Shown: piece by piece, positions 1 through 8,984 of the stretch | How positions within the stretch are numbered: the first letter of the stretch is position 1 | Layout: every line of letters starts with the position of its first letter | From: Salinimicrobium marinum | GTDB lineage: Bacteria > Bacteroidota > Bacteroidia > Flavobacteriales > Flavobacteriaceae | DNA: 64,000 bases | Assembly (NCBI RefSeq): GCF_014651535.1 | Contig: NZ_BMXB01000001.1 | Span: 433,470 to 497,469 of the forward strand | Direction of reading: 5' to 3' | Made by a program: the position numbers and the translations under genes | Notes under the pieces: model-generated | What the model was told of the DNA's origin: nothing | The model's input: the letters and a program-made list of their open reading frames with translations, nothing else | The model's database searches: none

Positions 1-995
1 GAGTATGGAACAATACATTCACATTATCTCTTGAATATTATAGTAACCGTAGTGACGATCTTCTTTATGAATTACCATTACCACTTAGTTTAGGTTATAA
101 TGTTCCTACAATAGCTTCTAATGTTGGATCTGTAAAAACAAATGGTTTTGAAGCTGATCTTGGATATAATGATTATGAAGGTGAATTTACGTGGTCTGCT
201 AATTTGAACATTGGAACCAGTAAAAATGAAGTTCTTTCAATTGGAAGCCTCTCTCAGGTGCCAGGAGGATTTTTTGAGAACGAGTATCTTACGAGAATTG
301 CACCGGGAGAGCCGTTATTTCACTTTTACGGTTTAAAGACTGATGGTATTTTTCAAAATCAGGCAGAAGTGGATGCCGTATACACAGCGAATCCAGATCA
401 AGAGGTTGTACAGCCAGGAGATATCCGTTTTGTGGACCTGAACGGGGATGGTACCATAAATGCTGCAGATAAGACAGTAATAGGTAATCCATATCCAACA
501 GTAACTATGGGACTTAACTTAAGCGCCCAGTATAAGAATTTTGATGCTTCAATATTTATTCAGGGTGCATACGGACATGATATTTACAACACCAATATTT
601 ATGACCTTGAAGGTATGGGAAGGTTGTTTAACAGTGGTGTAGCTGTAATGGACCGATGGACGGGAGAAGGAACTTCAAACTCCATCCCAAGAGCTTTGGG
701 AGCTCCTCAAAACCTTAATGCGTCAGACAGATTTGTAGAAGATGGTTCTTATACAAGATTAAAGAACTTGAATATTGGCTATACCTTCGATGAAAATGTT
801 TTTGGGAATTCACTAGCCAATCTAAGAATTTACTTAAGCGGGCAAAATTTAATCACCGTGACAGATTATTCTGGTCTTGATCCTGAAATAGGGGTTGATA
901 ACGTGTTGCAACAGGGAGTTGGAGCTGTTGGTATAGATAGAGGATTATATCCTCAGCCAACTTCAATTACATTCGGTGTACAATTAGGATTTTAA
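1..995 (+). CDS. SusC/RagA-family TonB-dependent outer membrane transporter (3' part)
   Basis: The reading frame is open from base 3 to the TAA ending at 995, so this is the last 330 or so residues of a protein that begins before the window. It is the C-terminal beta-barrel of a SusC-type porin: alternating amphipathic strands, a conserved LNGDGTINAADKTVIGNP-type segment, FIQGAYGHDIYN, and a final strand ending in aromatic Phe (TFGVQLGF), the usual outer-membrane assembly signal. SusC proteins import oligosaccharides across the outer membrane using TonB energy, with SusD as the surface lid. SusD follows 12 bp downstream and the locus holds arabinofuranosidases and the arabinose pathway, so arabino-oligosaccharides are the inferred substrate. 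The in-frame TTG at 204 is internal and not a start. Confidence 0.93.
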   Translation, partial: VWNNTFTLSLEYYSNRSDDLLYELPLPLSLGYNVPTIASNVGSVKTNGFEADLGYNDYEGEFTWSANLNIGTSKNEVLSIGSLSQVPGGFFENEYLTRIAPGEPLFHFYGLKTDGIFQNQAEVDAVYTANPDQEVVQPGDIRFVDLNGDGTINAADKTVIGNPYPTVTMGLNLSAQYKNFDASIFIQGAYGHDIYNTNIYDLEGMGRLFNSGVAVMDRWTGEGTSNSIPRALGAPQNLNASDRFVEDGSYTRLKNLNIGYTFDENVFGNSLANLRIYLSGQNLITVTDYSGLDPEIGVDNVLQQGVGAVGIDRGLYPQPTSITFGVQLGF

Positions 996-1007
996 AAAAA
1001 GATAATT

Positions 1008-2474
1008 ATGAAAAAAATAAAAATACTATTAATGATCTTCGTCACATTATTCGCTGTAAACGGATGTGATGAAGAAGATTTTGAACTTACCAATCCCAGT
1101 GGTCTTTCTCCTGAAACCTACTTTAGGACAGAAGCCCAGGTGCAGTCAGCTGTAAATGCTGTATACGCTAATTTGCAGACCATAGGGTTGTATACCAGAA
1201 CTTATTTCTTTGCGATGGATCTTATGTCCCGTGAAGCTCTGGGAAATCCTCAATTGGAAGCAGATAAAAGAGTTTATCTTGAATGGTCATTTGATGCAAG
1301 CCATCCTCCAATTAGCTGGTATTGGGATGCCTGTTACAGAGGGGTCAACAAAGCCAATTTTGTAATTAACAATGAAGAAAGGATCAGGGAAATTCCTTCA
1401 TCACTTTTAACAGATGAAAAGAAGGATAAGTTCATTGGAGAGGCAAAATACTTAAGGGCTCTTTATTATTTTATGCTGGTTACGCGTTTTGGTGACGTGC
1501 CGCTTATTACAACAATTCCTGAGAGTGGCGAAGGCTTTCCTCGTACTTCTGAGGCAGAGGTTTATAACCAGATTATAGCAGATCTTAATGATGCTTCCCA
1601 GTTTTTGCTGGATAAAGAAGCTACCGAAAATGGTAGAGCAACCAAAGGTGCTGCTTATGCCCTTTTAGGAAAGACTCATTTATACAGAGAACAATATCAG
1701 GAAGCTTTAAATGCTTTTGAAAGTATCTATGGTCAATATTCTCTGGAAGAAGATTATTTTGCCAATTTCAGGGAAGAGGACGAATTTGGACCGGAATCTA
1801 TCTTTGAAGTTCAGTTTGATGATGACATGGGTAATTCTGCTGTTTGGAATTCCAATGCAGCCGGTGAAGATGCTAATGAAGTTACCTTCCGTGGGCAGGA
1901 GTATGGTTTTAACGACTGGTTCAACGCCTATCCTTCAGATGATCTTCTGGATGAATATGAAGAAGGGGATATAAGATACGACGAAACCTTCTATTTCCCG
2001 GGAGACACATTCGCAGGTGGTGTTATAGAGGAACTTCCTCTTGAAAGGACAGCAGCATGGAGAAAATATCAGAATTATTACAAAGATGCTAATGAAGATC
2101 AGGCTTCTGGTATCAACTTCAAAGTCATCCGTTATGCAGATGTGCTTTTAATGATGGCTGAAGCGGAAAACGCATTAGGCAATCAGTCAGAAGCTATAGG
2201 ATACATTAATGAGGTGAGAGAAAGAGCTGGATTAGATCCTCTATCAACAAATCTTAGCCAGGATGAGGTTTTTGATGCTATTGTTCATGAAAGAATGGTG
2301 GAATTAGCCGGAGAACAAGTACGTTTCCCCGACCTCGTAAGATGGGGACTTGCTGCAGATTATCTTGGTGAATACGGCTTTCAGGCAGGAAAGAATGAAA
2401 TATGGCCTATTCCTAATGATGAAATTGTGGCAAATGATGGAATCAGTCAGGAAGATCAGAATCCGGGATACTAA
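1008..2474 (+). CDS. SusD/RagB-family nutrient-binding outer membrane lipoprotein
   Basis: This is a 488-residue surface lipoprotein that binds glycans and caps its SusC partner. A signal peptide ends in a lipobox with Cys20 (AVNGC), followed by acidic DEED residues typical of Bacteroidota surface lipoproteins. The N-terminal SusD motif (NPSGLSPETYFRTEAQ) is present. So is the C-terminal block INEVRERAG...HERMVELAGEQVRFPDLVRWG, which forms the family's conserved end. It starts 12 bp after SusC and is followed by a strong terminator hairpin, so SusC-SusD form a transcriptional unit of their own. Specificity for arabinan-derived sugars is inferred from the genes that follow. No SusE/F-like binding protein lies between it and the enzymes. 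Confidence 0.96.
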   Translation: MKKIKILLMIFVTLFAVNGCDEEDFELTNPSGLSPETYFRTEAQVQSAVNAVYANLQTIGLYTRTYFFAMDLMSREALGNPQLEADKRVYLEWSFDASHPPISWYWDACYRGVNKANFVINNEERIREIPSSLLTDEKKDKFIGEAKYLRALYYFMLVTRFGDVPLITTIPESGEGFPRTSEAEVYNQIIADLNDASQFLLDKEATENGRATKGAAYALLGKTHLYREQYQEALNAFESIYGQYSLEEDYFANFREEDEFGPESIFEVQFDDDMGNSAVWNSNAAGEDANEVTFRGQEYGFNDWFNAYPSDDLLDEYEEGDIRYDETFYFPGDTFAGGVIEELPLERTAAWRKYQNYYKDANEDQASGINFKVIRYADVLLMMAEAENALGNQSEAIGYINEVRERAGLDPLSTNLSQDEVFDAIVHERMVELAGEQVRFPDLVRWGLAADYLGEYGFQAGKNEIWPIPNDEIVANDGISQEDQNPGY

Positions 2475-2492
2475 TAAAACATCTTGATAAAT

Positions 2493-2534
2493 AAAATAAA
2501 AGCCCTTTCAGCAAATCGAAAGGGCTTTTATTTT
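2493..2534 (+). terminator. Intrinsic terminator after susD
   Basis: A perfect 17-bp stem (2493-2509 with 2518-2534) encloses an 8-nt loop. The core is AGCCCTTTC/GAAAGGGCT and the flanks are A-rich and T-rich, so it could work in both directions. It lies 19 bp after the SusD stop and separates susCD from the enzyme genes. Confidence 0.9.
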
Positions 2535-2695
2535 ATCAATTTATCTGCCTTAGTCAATCCGTAATGGTGTATTTGACAATATTTAGGATAGTGAATATGG
2601 AATAATTAAAATGTACCATAATTCATATTCAAACCGCATAACTAATTCATTGAAAAACCTTTTATATTTATTCCATCTAATTTGTTTTAATAATC

Positions 2696-4852
2696 ATGGA
2701 TTTCAGAAGAGATTTAAAAAATCAATTTACAATCAGCTTTTTCATCCTTCTTTCGTGCTTTTTCATCGGATGTAAAGAAGAATCTGAGGAGGAGGTGGTT
2801 AAAGAAAATCGTCTTGCTGAAGCCAGTAGTCCATATTTAAGAGGACACGCAGATAATCCTGTTGACTGGTACGAATGGGGACCGGAAGCTATGGAGAAAG
2901 CCAAAACAGAAGACAAACCGATTATTATAAGTGTTGGCTATGCATCCTGCCACTGGTGTCATGTGATGGAGAGAGAAAGTTTTATGGATTCCAGCGTGGC
3001 TGCAGTCATGAACCGTGAATTTGTATCAATTAAGATTGATCGTGAGGAACGTCCCGATATTGATAAGATTTATATGAATGCTGCCCAGCTTTTAACCGGG
3101 AGTGGCGGCTGGCCATTAAATGCTGTAGCACTTCCTAATGGAAAACCATTCTTCGCAGGCACTTATTTTCCTCCTGAAGAATGGAAGAATATTTTAAACC
3201 AAATTGCTAAAGCATATAAAGAAGATAGGGAGTCTTTAATTGAAACTGCAAACGCTTTAACCGAAGGAATTAAAAGCACCAACAGTTTAGGTGATCTTAG
3301 TACGCAAAAAGAAGAATTTTCTAAGGCTGAATATATTACAGTTATGGATGCGTGGGAGCCGAAGTTTGACAGGGAAAAAGGAGGATACCTGGGAGAACAG
3401 AAATTTCCGTTACCTGTGAGTTGGGAGGCTCTTTTGCAGCATTATTATCTTACCGAAGATGTTGAGGTACTGGAAATGGTGAAAACTACTCTCAACAATA
3501 TGGCGCGGGGAGGAATTTATGATCAGCTAGGCGGGGGATTTTCCCGATACACCACAGATCCCGAATGGCTGGTTCCGCACTTTGAAAAAATGCTTTATGA
3601 CAACGCGCAGTTAATCAGTTTATATTCCAAAGCTTATAAAGTCGTACCGTCACAAGAATATAAAGCAGTTATAGAGGAAAGTCTGAAATTTGTAGAAGGG
3701 GAATTGTCCAATAATGAAGGCGGCTTTTATTCGTCGTTAAATGCAGACACAGAAGAGGAAGAGGGAAAATACTATGTCTGGACTCTTGAAGAGCTACGTA
3801 CTATTCTAAATGCATCAGAACTGGAGCTGGTGACCAGGTATTATAACATTGAACCCTACGGCAACTGGGAAAAAGGAAAAAACATTTTTTTCCGGAAGTC
3901 TTCTCCTGAAGAATTTTCGAATGCTGAAGGTATGTCTAATACCGAGTTGAAAGTTTCCCTGGAAGATATTCGGGAAAAGCTTCTGAAAGTAAGACAAAAG
4001 AGAATAAAACCTACTGTTGATGATAAATCCCTTACCTCCTGGAATGCCTTAATGATCGATGCTTATCTTGATGCTTATTTAGCTCTCGGAAACCCTGAAT
4101 TTCTTGAAAGTGCCGTAAAAGGCGCTGACTTTTTAAATGAGAAGATGATAAATCCTGATAATAGCGTATGGAGAACCTATAAAGATGGGGAGAGCAGGAT
4201 CAATGGATTTCTGGATGATTACGCTTTGCTAAGCCGGGCATACCTTAATCTTTACCAGGTAACTTTTGACATAAACTGGCTGCGAAAAGCAGAAAGTATC
4301 ACAAGATATGCTATTGAAAATTTCTGGGATGAGGAAAGTGGAATGTTTTACTATACTTCTGGAGACCACAATCACCTTGTGGCTAGAAAAATGGAGTTGG
4401 ATGATAATGTGATTCCATCCTCCAATTCGGTCATGGCAAAAAACCTTTTTACCCTGGGCACTTTGTTGGAAAAAGAAGAATATTTAGCAATGAGTGAGGA
4501 TATGCTTGGGCAGATGTACGGGAAAGCAACGCAGGAACCATCTTTTTATGCAAATTGGATAAAATTGATAGGCACAAAAGCCTTTGGAGCTTATGAAATA
4601 GCTATTGTAGGAAATGACGCCCTACAGAAAAATTTTCATGTTCAGAAAGAATATTTGCCAACGTCGATTTTTATGGGAGGAGAGAAAGAAAACTTACCGC
4701 TCCTCAAAAGCAAACTTGTAGTTGGAGAGACGCTAATCTACGTATGTCAGAATAAAACTTGTAAATATCCGGTTTCTTTACCAGAAGAAGCTATTAATAT
4801 AATTGAAAACTACCGCACTGGCAGAGAGGAAACTTTCAACATCTGGAACTAA
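2696..4852 (+). CDS. DUF255 (YyaL/SPATA20-like) thioredoxin-domain lipoprotein
   Basis: This 718-residue protein has a lipoprotein signal (FFIGC, Cys26), so it is predicted to be exported and lipid-anchored. The N-terminal DUF255 thioredoxin-fold domain follows, with family hallmarks NRLAEASSPYLRGHADNPVDW and the CxxC-type motif C85-H-W-C88 followed by VMERESF. The remainder resembles an (alpha/alpha)6 barrel as in GH76/88 or N-acylglucosamine epimerase folds (WLVPHFEKMLYDNAQL, LTSWNALMIDAYLDA). The biochemical function of the family is not established. Most homologues are cytosolic, so a lipoprotein form inside a sugar locus is notable. It has 160 bp of its own upstream sequence after the susD terminator and may be independently transcribed. 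Confidence 0.93.
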   Translation: MDFRRDLKNQFTISFFILLSCFFIGCKEESEEEVVKENRLAEASSPYLRGHADNPVDWYEWGPEAMEKAKTEDKPIIISVGYASCHWCHVMERESFMDSSVAAVMNREFVSIKIDREERPDIDKIYMNAAQLLTGSGGWPLNAVALPNGKPFFAGTYFPPEEWKNILNQIAKAYKEDRESLIETANALTEGIKSTNSLGDLSTQKEEFSKAEYITVMDAWEPKFDREKGGYLGEQKFPLPVSWEALLQHYYLTEDVEVLEMVKTTLNNMARGGIYDQLGGGFSRYTTDPEWLVPHFEKMLYDNAQLISLYSKAYKVVPSQEYKAVIEESLKFVEGELSNNEGGFYSSLNADTEEEEGKYYVWTLEELRTILNASELELVTRYYNIEPYGNWEKGKNIFFRKSSPEEFSNAEGMSNTELKVSLEDIREKLLKVRQKRIKPTVDDKSLTSWNALMIDAYLDAYLALGNPEFLESAVKGADFLNEKMINPDNSVWRTYKDGESRINGFLDDYALLSRAYLNLYQVTFDINWLRKAESITRYAIENFWDEESGMFYYTSGDHNHLVARKMELDDNVIPSSNSVMAKNLFTLGTLLEKEEYLAMSEDMLGQMYGKATQEPSFYANWIKLIGTKAFGAYEIAIVGNDALQKNFHVQKEYLPTSIFMGGEKENLPLLKSKLVVGETLIYVCQNKTCKYPVSLPEEAINIIENYRTGREETFNIWN

Positions 4853-4935
4853 TCCTCCTTTGTAATTTCAGAATAAAAAATAGTGAGGTTACGAGGTGGG
4901 GTACAGATTAATTATGGGAATGCAAAAACTTTAAT

Positions 4936-4943
4936 TACATTTG
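4936..4943 (+). promoter_or_regulatory. Candidate -7 box before the GH51 gene
   Basis: TACATTTG matches the Bacteroidota TAnnTTTG -7 consensus exactly and lies 85 bp upstream of the GH51 start. A clear TTG -33 element at the usual spacing was not found, so this is tentative. Confidence 0.3.
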
Positions 4944-5027
4944 GAAATGTGCAAATTACACCTATACCATTTTTTAGGTTTCGGTATCTATAATGTTGTG
5001 TGGTTTACTTAAATAAATTGATTCATT

Positions 5028-6572
5028 ATGAAAACAAAATTTCTTCCTTTACTTGTTCTGGCGCTATCATTTAATTCATGGATTGGCCATACACAAACTG
5101 AAATTAAACTGCAGCCTTCAGACGATGCTCCAAAAATCAGTAAACATATATATGGTCATTTTGCTGAACATCTTGGGAGATCCATTTACGACGGATTTTA
5201 TGTGGGAGATACCAGTGCCATTCCCAATAAAGATGGAGTGAGAACAGATATTATTGAGGCTTTAAAAGAAATTCAAATCCCAAATTTGCGATGGCCCGGA
5301 GGTTGTTTTGCAGATACTTACCAGTGGAAGAATGGAATAGGCCCACAAGAAGAAAGACCGACAATGGTAAATGCCTGGTGGGGAGGAGTAACCGAAGATA
5401 ACAGCTTTGGAACTCACAATTTTTTAAACCTCTGTGAAGAACTGGGAGCTGAGCCTTTTATCTCTGCAAATGTTGGTAGTGGAACAGTTCAGGATTTTAT
5501 GGACTGGATCCAATATACTAATCACCCAAAGGGAAGTCCCATGGCTAAACTTAGGAAAGAAAACGGAAGAGAAGAGCCATGGAATGTGAAATACTGGGGA
5601 ATTGGAAATGAAATGTGGGGCTGTGGAGGTAATATGACAGTCGAGTATTATACCAACATTTACAAGCAATATGCAACTTTTATGGGTAGTGGTGGAAACG
5701 AAGATGATCTTTATAGGATTGCTGCCGGAGCTACTGGAGATGACTATCATTGGACCGAAGTTCTTATGCGTGATGTTCCAAAATCTCTTATTGAAGCTGT
5801 AGGACTTCATCATTACGCTGTAATAGACTGGGAAGAGAAAGGACCTTCCACAGATTATACTGAAGAGATCTATTTTAAGAGTATGAAAGAAGCTCTTAAA
5901 ATGGATGAGTTCGTCAAAAAGCACATTGAGGTCATGGAAAAACATGATCCTGAGAATGAAATTGACCTTGTTGTAGACGAGTGGGGTGGATGGTATGAAG
6001 TAGAAGAAGGTACCAATCCGGGATTCCTTTATCAGCAGAACACCATGAGAGATGCTATGATCGCGGGGGCAACCTTAAATATTTTCAATAATCATAGTGA
6101 TAGGGTGAAGATGGCAAATATTGCACAAACCGTGAATGTTTTGCAGGCAGTTGTACTTACTGAAGGCGAAAAAATGATCCTTACCCCAACCTATCACGTG
6201 TTCAAGATGTACACCGGACACCACGACGCTCAGTTACTACCGGTTGATTTTGATTCTCCTGAATATTCCTATGAAGGAGAATCTTTACCTGCAATTTCTG
6301 TTTCGGCTTCTAAAAATGAGGCTGGAAATACTCACATTTCCATGGTAAATTTAGATGCAAACAACGAACATAAAGTTGAAATCAATCTCGAAGGACTTGA
6401 TATAAAGAATATGGTGGGACAAATCCTGAGATCAGAAAAGATTCAGGACCACAATACCTTTGATGAGCCGGAGAAAATTAACATAGCTGAATATAAAGAT
6501 TTTAAGCTGAGAAAAGACAAGCTGGAAGTTAACCTGCCACCGTTCTCGGTTATAGTGCTATCGTCCAAATAA
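5028..6572 (+). CDS. GH51 alpha-L-arabinofuranosidase
   Basis: This 514-residue secreted enzyme releases terminal alpha-L-arabinofuranose from arabinan, arabinoxylan or arabino-oligosaccharides. An N-terminal signal peptide (to about HTQ, residue 23) points to the periplasm or outside. The (beta/alpha)8 barrel shows GH51 marks: NLRWPGGCFADTYQW, KYWGIGNEMWGCGG with acid/base Glu195, and VVDEWGGW with nucleophile Glu318. The C-terminal beta domain ends in LPPFSVIVL. It starts a run of closely spaced genes, with GH127 only 6 bp downstream. It is the most direct evidence that the locus handles arabinofuranosides. Intracellular GH51 enzymes are common elsewhere, so the signal peptide matters for placing it before the symporter step. 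Confidence 0.96.
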   Translation: MKTKFLPLLVLALSFNSWIGHTQTEIKLQPSDDAPKISKHIYGHFAEHLGRSIYDGFYVGDTSAIPNKDGVRTDIIEALKEIQIPNLRWPGGCFADTYQWKNGIGPQEERPTMVNAWWGGVTEDNSFGTHNFLNLCEELGAEPFISANVGSGTVQDFMDWIQYTNHPKGSPMAKLRKENGREEPWNVKYWGIGNEMWGCGGNMTVEYYTNIYKQYATFMGSGGNEDDLYRIAAGATGDDYHWTEVLMRDVPKSLIEAVGLHHYAVIDWEEKGPSTDYTEEIYFKSMKEALKMDEFVKKHIEVMEKHDPENEIDLVVDEWGGWYEVEEGTNPGFLYQQNTMRDAMIAGATLNIFNNHSDRVKMANIAQTVNVLQAVVLTEGEKMILTPTYHVFKMYTGHHDAQLLPVDFDSPEYSYEGESLPAISVSASKNEAGNTHISMVNLDANNEHKVEINLEGLDIKNMVGQILRSEKIQDHNTFDEPEKINIAEYKDFKLRKDKLEVNLPPFSVIVLSSK

Positions 6573-6578
6573 TCAGGT

Positions 6579-8966
6579 ATGAAACTATTCTATGTTAATA
6601 TTAGGGTACGATTTCTAAGTTTAGTGGCTTTTCTTGCTGCTTCAGTTATGTTAGGCCAGCAGTCAAAACTGGAAATCTTTAAACTTGAAGATGTTAGCCT
6701 GGAAAAAGGTCCTTTCCGCAATGCGATGTTGGTGGATCTGGAATATATCCTGGAATTAAATCCCGATAAACTTCTGGCGCCGTTTTTACGGGAAGCGGGA
6801 TTGGATCCTAAAGAAGAAAGCTATCCCAATTGGGAAAATTCCGGACTTGATGGGCATATAGGAGGACACTACATAACAGCGCTTTCCCTTATGTATGCTT
6901 CAACAGGAAACCGGGAAGTTCTCCAAAGACTGGAATACATGCTTTCAGAACTTAAACGTGCCCAGGATGCCTATGGCACAGGTTATATTGGAGGTGTTCC
7001 CAATAGCAAGGAATTGTGGCTGGAAATAGAATCCGGGCAGCTTGACCCTGGCAGCTTTAACTTGAATGACAGGTGGGTGCCTCTTTACAATATCCATAAG
7101 ACCTATGCCGGACTTCTGGATGCATACCAACATACGGGCAGCGAACTTGCCAGGGAAATGTTAATTGAGTACACCGACTGGATGATCGGGATTACAGCAA
7201 ATCTTACCGATGAACAGATCCAGTCCCTTCTCATTTCTGAACATGGCGGGTTAAACGAAGTATTTGCTGAGGTAGCTGCAATTACAGGCGAGGATAAATA
7301 TCTTGATCTTGCTTATAGTTTTTCACACCAGATTGTGTTGGATTCTCTAAAACAGGAAAAAGATAATTTAAACGGAATGCATGCCAATACCCAAATTCCG
7401 AAGGTAATCGGTTTTGAAACCATTGCCGGAATTTCGGGAGATGAAGAGTATCACAATGCTGCGAGGTTTTTTTGGGAGACGGTGGTGAATAACCGAACCG
7501 TTGCCATTGGCGGGAATAGTGTGCGGGAACATTTTCATCCCACGACAGATTTTTCTTCCATGATCAACAGTGTCCAGGGGCCTGAGACCTGTAATACCTA
7601 TAATATGCTGAAATTGAGCAAACAGCTTTTCCAGGCTGAAGGGCTGGAAAGGTATATTGATTATTATGAGCAGGGATTATACAATCACATTCTCTCTTCT
7701 CAACATCCCGAAAAAGGCGGATTCGTATACTTCACTCCCATGCGTCCCGGCCATTATCGGGTATATTCCCAGCCTGAAACCAGTTTTTGGTGCTGTGTGG
7801 GCTCAGGGCTGGAAAATCATGGTAAATACAACGAATTGATCTATGCCCATTCTGAAGATGATTTATATGTAAATCTTTTTATCCCATCCACGCTAAATTG
7901 GGAGGAAACAGGTCTTTCCCTTACTCAGAAAACTAGTTTTCCTGAAGAAGAAGCCACTTCCTTTCTTATCAAGGCTGAAAATCCTACGGAATTAAATTTA
8001 AAAATCAGATATCCGCGCTGGATTGCGGCCGGTGAGCTTAAAATTGAAGTCAACGGTAAGCCGGTAAAGGTTGACCAGGCGCCGGGAAGTTATGTCGCTA
8101 TAAACAGGAAATGGAGTGATGGTGACAGGGTAGATGTAGAACTACCTATGCATATTACTTCTGAAAAATTACCGGATGGTTCAGATTATAAGGCTCTAAA
8201 ATATGGGCCTATTGTACTGGCGGCCAAAACCGGAGATCAGGATATGGACGGACTTTTTGCAGATGACAGCAGGGGCGGGCACATTGCAGCCGGGGAGATC
8301 ATTCCGCTTTCAGAAATGCCTTATTTCCTTTCAGACAAAACCGAAGATATAGAAAGGCTGGTGAAAAAAGTTCCAGGCAAAACATTGACCTTCTCGGCAT
8401 CAGAAGTTTTATATCCTTCCGAATTTAAAGAACTTGAATTCATACCTTTTTATACCCTGCACGACTCCAGGTATGTAATTTATCTTCCTTTAGAGACTAC
8501 TAAAGGAATTGAGAAAATCCATAGGGAGCTTGAGCAAAAGGAGGATGAGGAAAAAAGGTTGGCGGCGATGACATTAGATAGGGTGAATCCCGGGGAACAA
8601 CAACCGGAGGCCGATCATTTTATTGAAAGTGAGAATTCCAATATTGGTGTTAACCGCGATCGACATTGGCGGGATGCTGAAGGCTGGTTTAGCTATCGTA
8701 TGGTTGATAATGAAAAGCAGGCACAAAAACTTCGAATAACTTATTTTGGAGGTGACAACGAACGTAACTTCAAAATCTTGGTTAATAATGAGGTAATTGC
8801 CGAAGAAAGTTTCCATGGCCTGGAAGGAAACAAATTTTTTGAAAAAAATTATACGCTTCCTGCCAACCTCGTGAAAAACAGCAATGGAGTTTTTGAAATT
8901 AAATTTGAGGCCCATTCCGGCTCCAGGACAGCAGGAATCTATGATGTAAGATTATTAAAGGATTAA
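6579..8966 (+). CDS. GH127 beta-L-arabinofuranosidase (DUF1680)
   Basis: This is a 795-residue protein with an N-terminal hydrophobic signal (to about LGQQ), so probably periplasmic. GH127 enzymes cleave beta-L-arabinofuranosides using a zinc-bound cysteine nucleophile. The family residues are visible: REHFHP with Glu317, GPETCNTYNM with Glu336 and Cys338, and the tandem FWCCVGSGLENHGKY with Cys405 and Cys406. These match the Glu322, Glu338-x-Cys340 and Cys417-Cys418 arrangement of the studied bifidobacterial enzyme. The all-alpha barrel is followed by beta-sandwich domains and an extra C-terminal region of about 110 residues (from about 680) resembling a carbohydrate-binding or DUF4986-type module. 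It sits 6 bp after GH51 and 18 bp before araB. Having both alpha- and beta-arabinofuranosidases suggests plant cell-wall pectin or hydroxyproline-rich glycoprotein glycans as source. Confidence 0.94.
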   Translation: MKLFYVNIRVRFLSLVAFLAASVMLGQQSKLEIFKLEDVSLEKGPFRNAMLVDLEYILELNPDKLLAPFLREAGLDPKEESYPNWENSGLDGHIGGHYITALSLMYASTGNREVLQRLEYMLSELKRAQDAYGTGYIGGVPNSKELWLEIESGQLDPGSFNLNDRWVPLYNIHKTYAGLLDAYQHTGSELAREMLIEYTDWMIGITANLTDEQIQSLLISEHGGLNEVFAEVAAITGEDKYLDLAYSFSHQIVLDSLKQEKDNLNGMHANTQIPKVIGFETIAGISGDEEYHNAARFFWETVVNNRTVAIGGNSVREHFHPTTDFSSMINSVQGPETCNTYNMLKLSKQLFQAEGLERYIDYYEQGLYNHILSSQHPEKGGFVYFTPMRPGHYRVYSQPETSFWCCVGSGLENHGKYNELIYAHSEDDLYVNLFIPSTLNWEETGLSLTQKTSFPEEEATSFLIKAENPTELNLKIRYPRWIAAGELKIEVNGKPVKVDQAPGSYVAINRKWSDGDRVDVELPMHITSEKLPDGSDYKALKYGPIVLAAKTGDQDMDGLFADDSRGGHIAAGEIIPLSEMPYFLSDKTEDIERLVKKVPGKTLTFSASEVLYPSEFKELEFIPFYTLHDSRYVIYLPLETTKGIEKIHRELEQKEDEEKRLAAMTLDRVNPGEQQPEADHFIESENSNIGVNRDRHWRDAEGWFSYRMVDNEKQAQKLRITYFGGDNERNFKILVNNEVIAEESFHGLEGNKFFEKNYTLPANLVKNSNGVFEIKFEAHSGSRTAGIYDVRLLKD

Positions 8967-8984
8967 AACAGATATTAAAGAAGA

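Noticed and set aside
5424-5945. 173-residue minus-strand frame inside the GH51 gene
   Set aside because: Antisense shadow of a gene with complete catalytic motifs.
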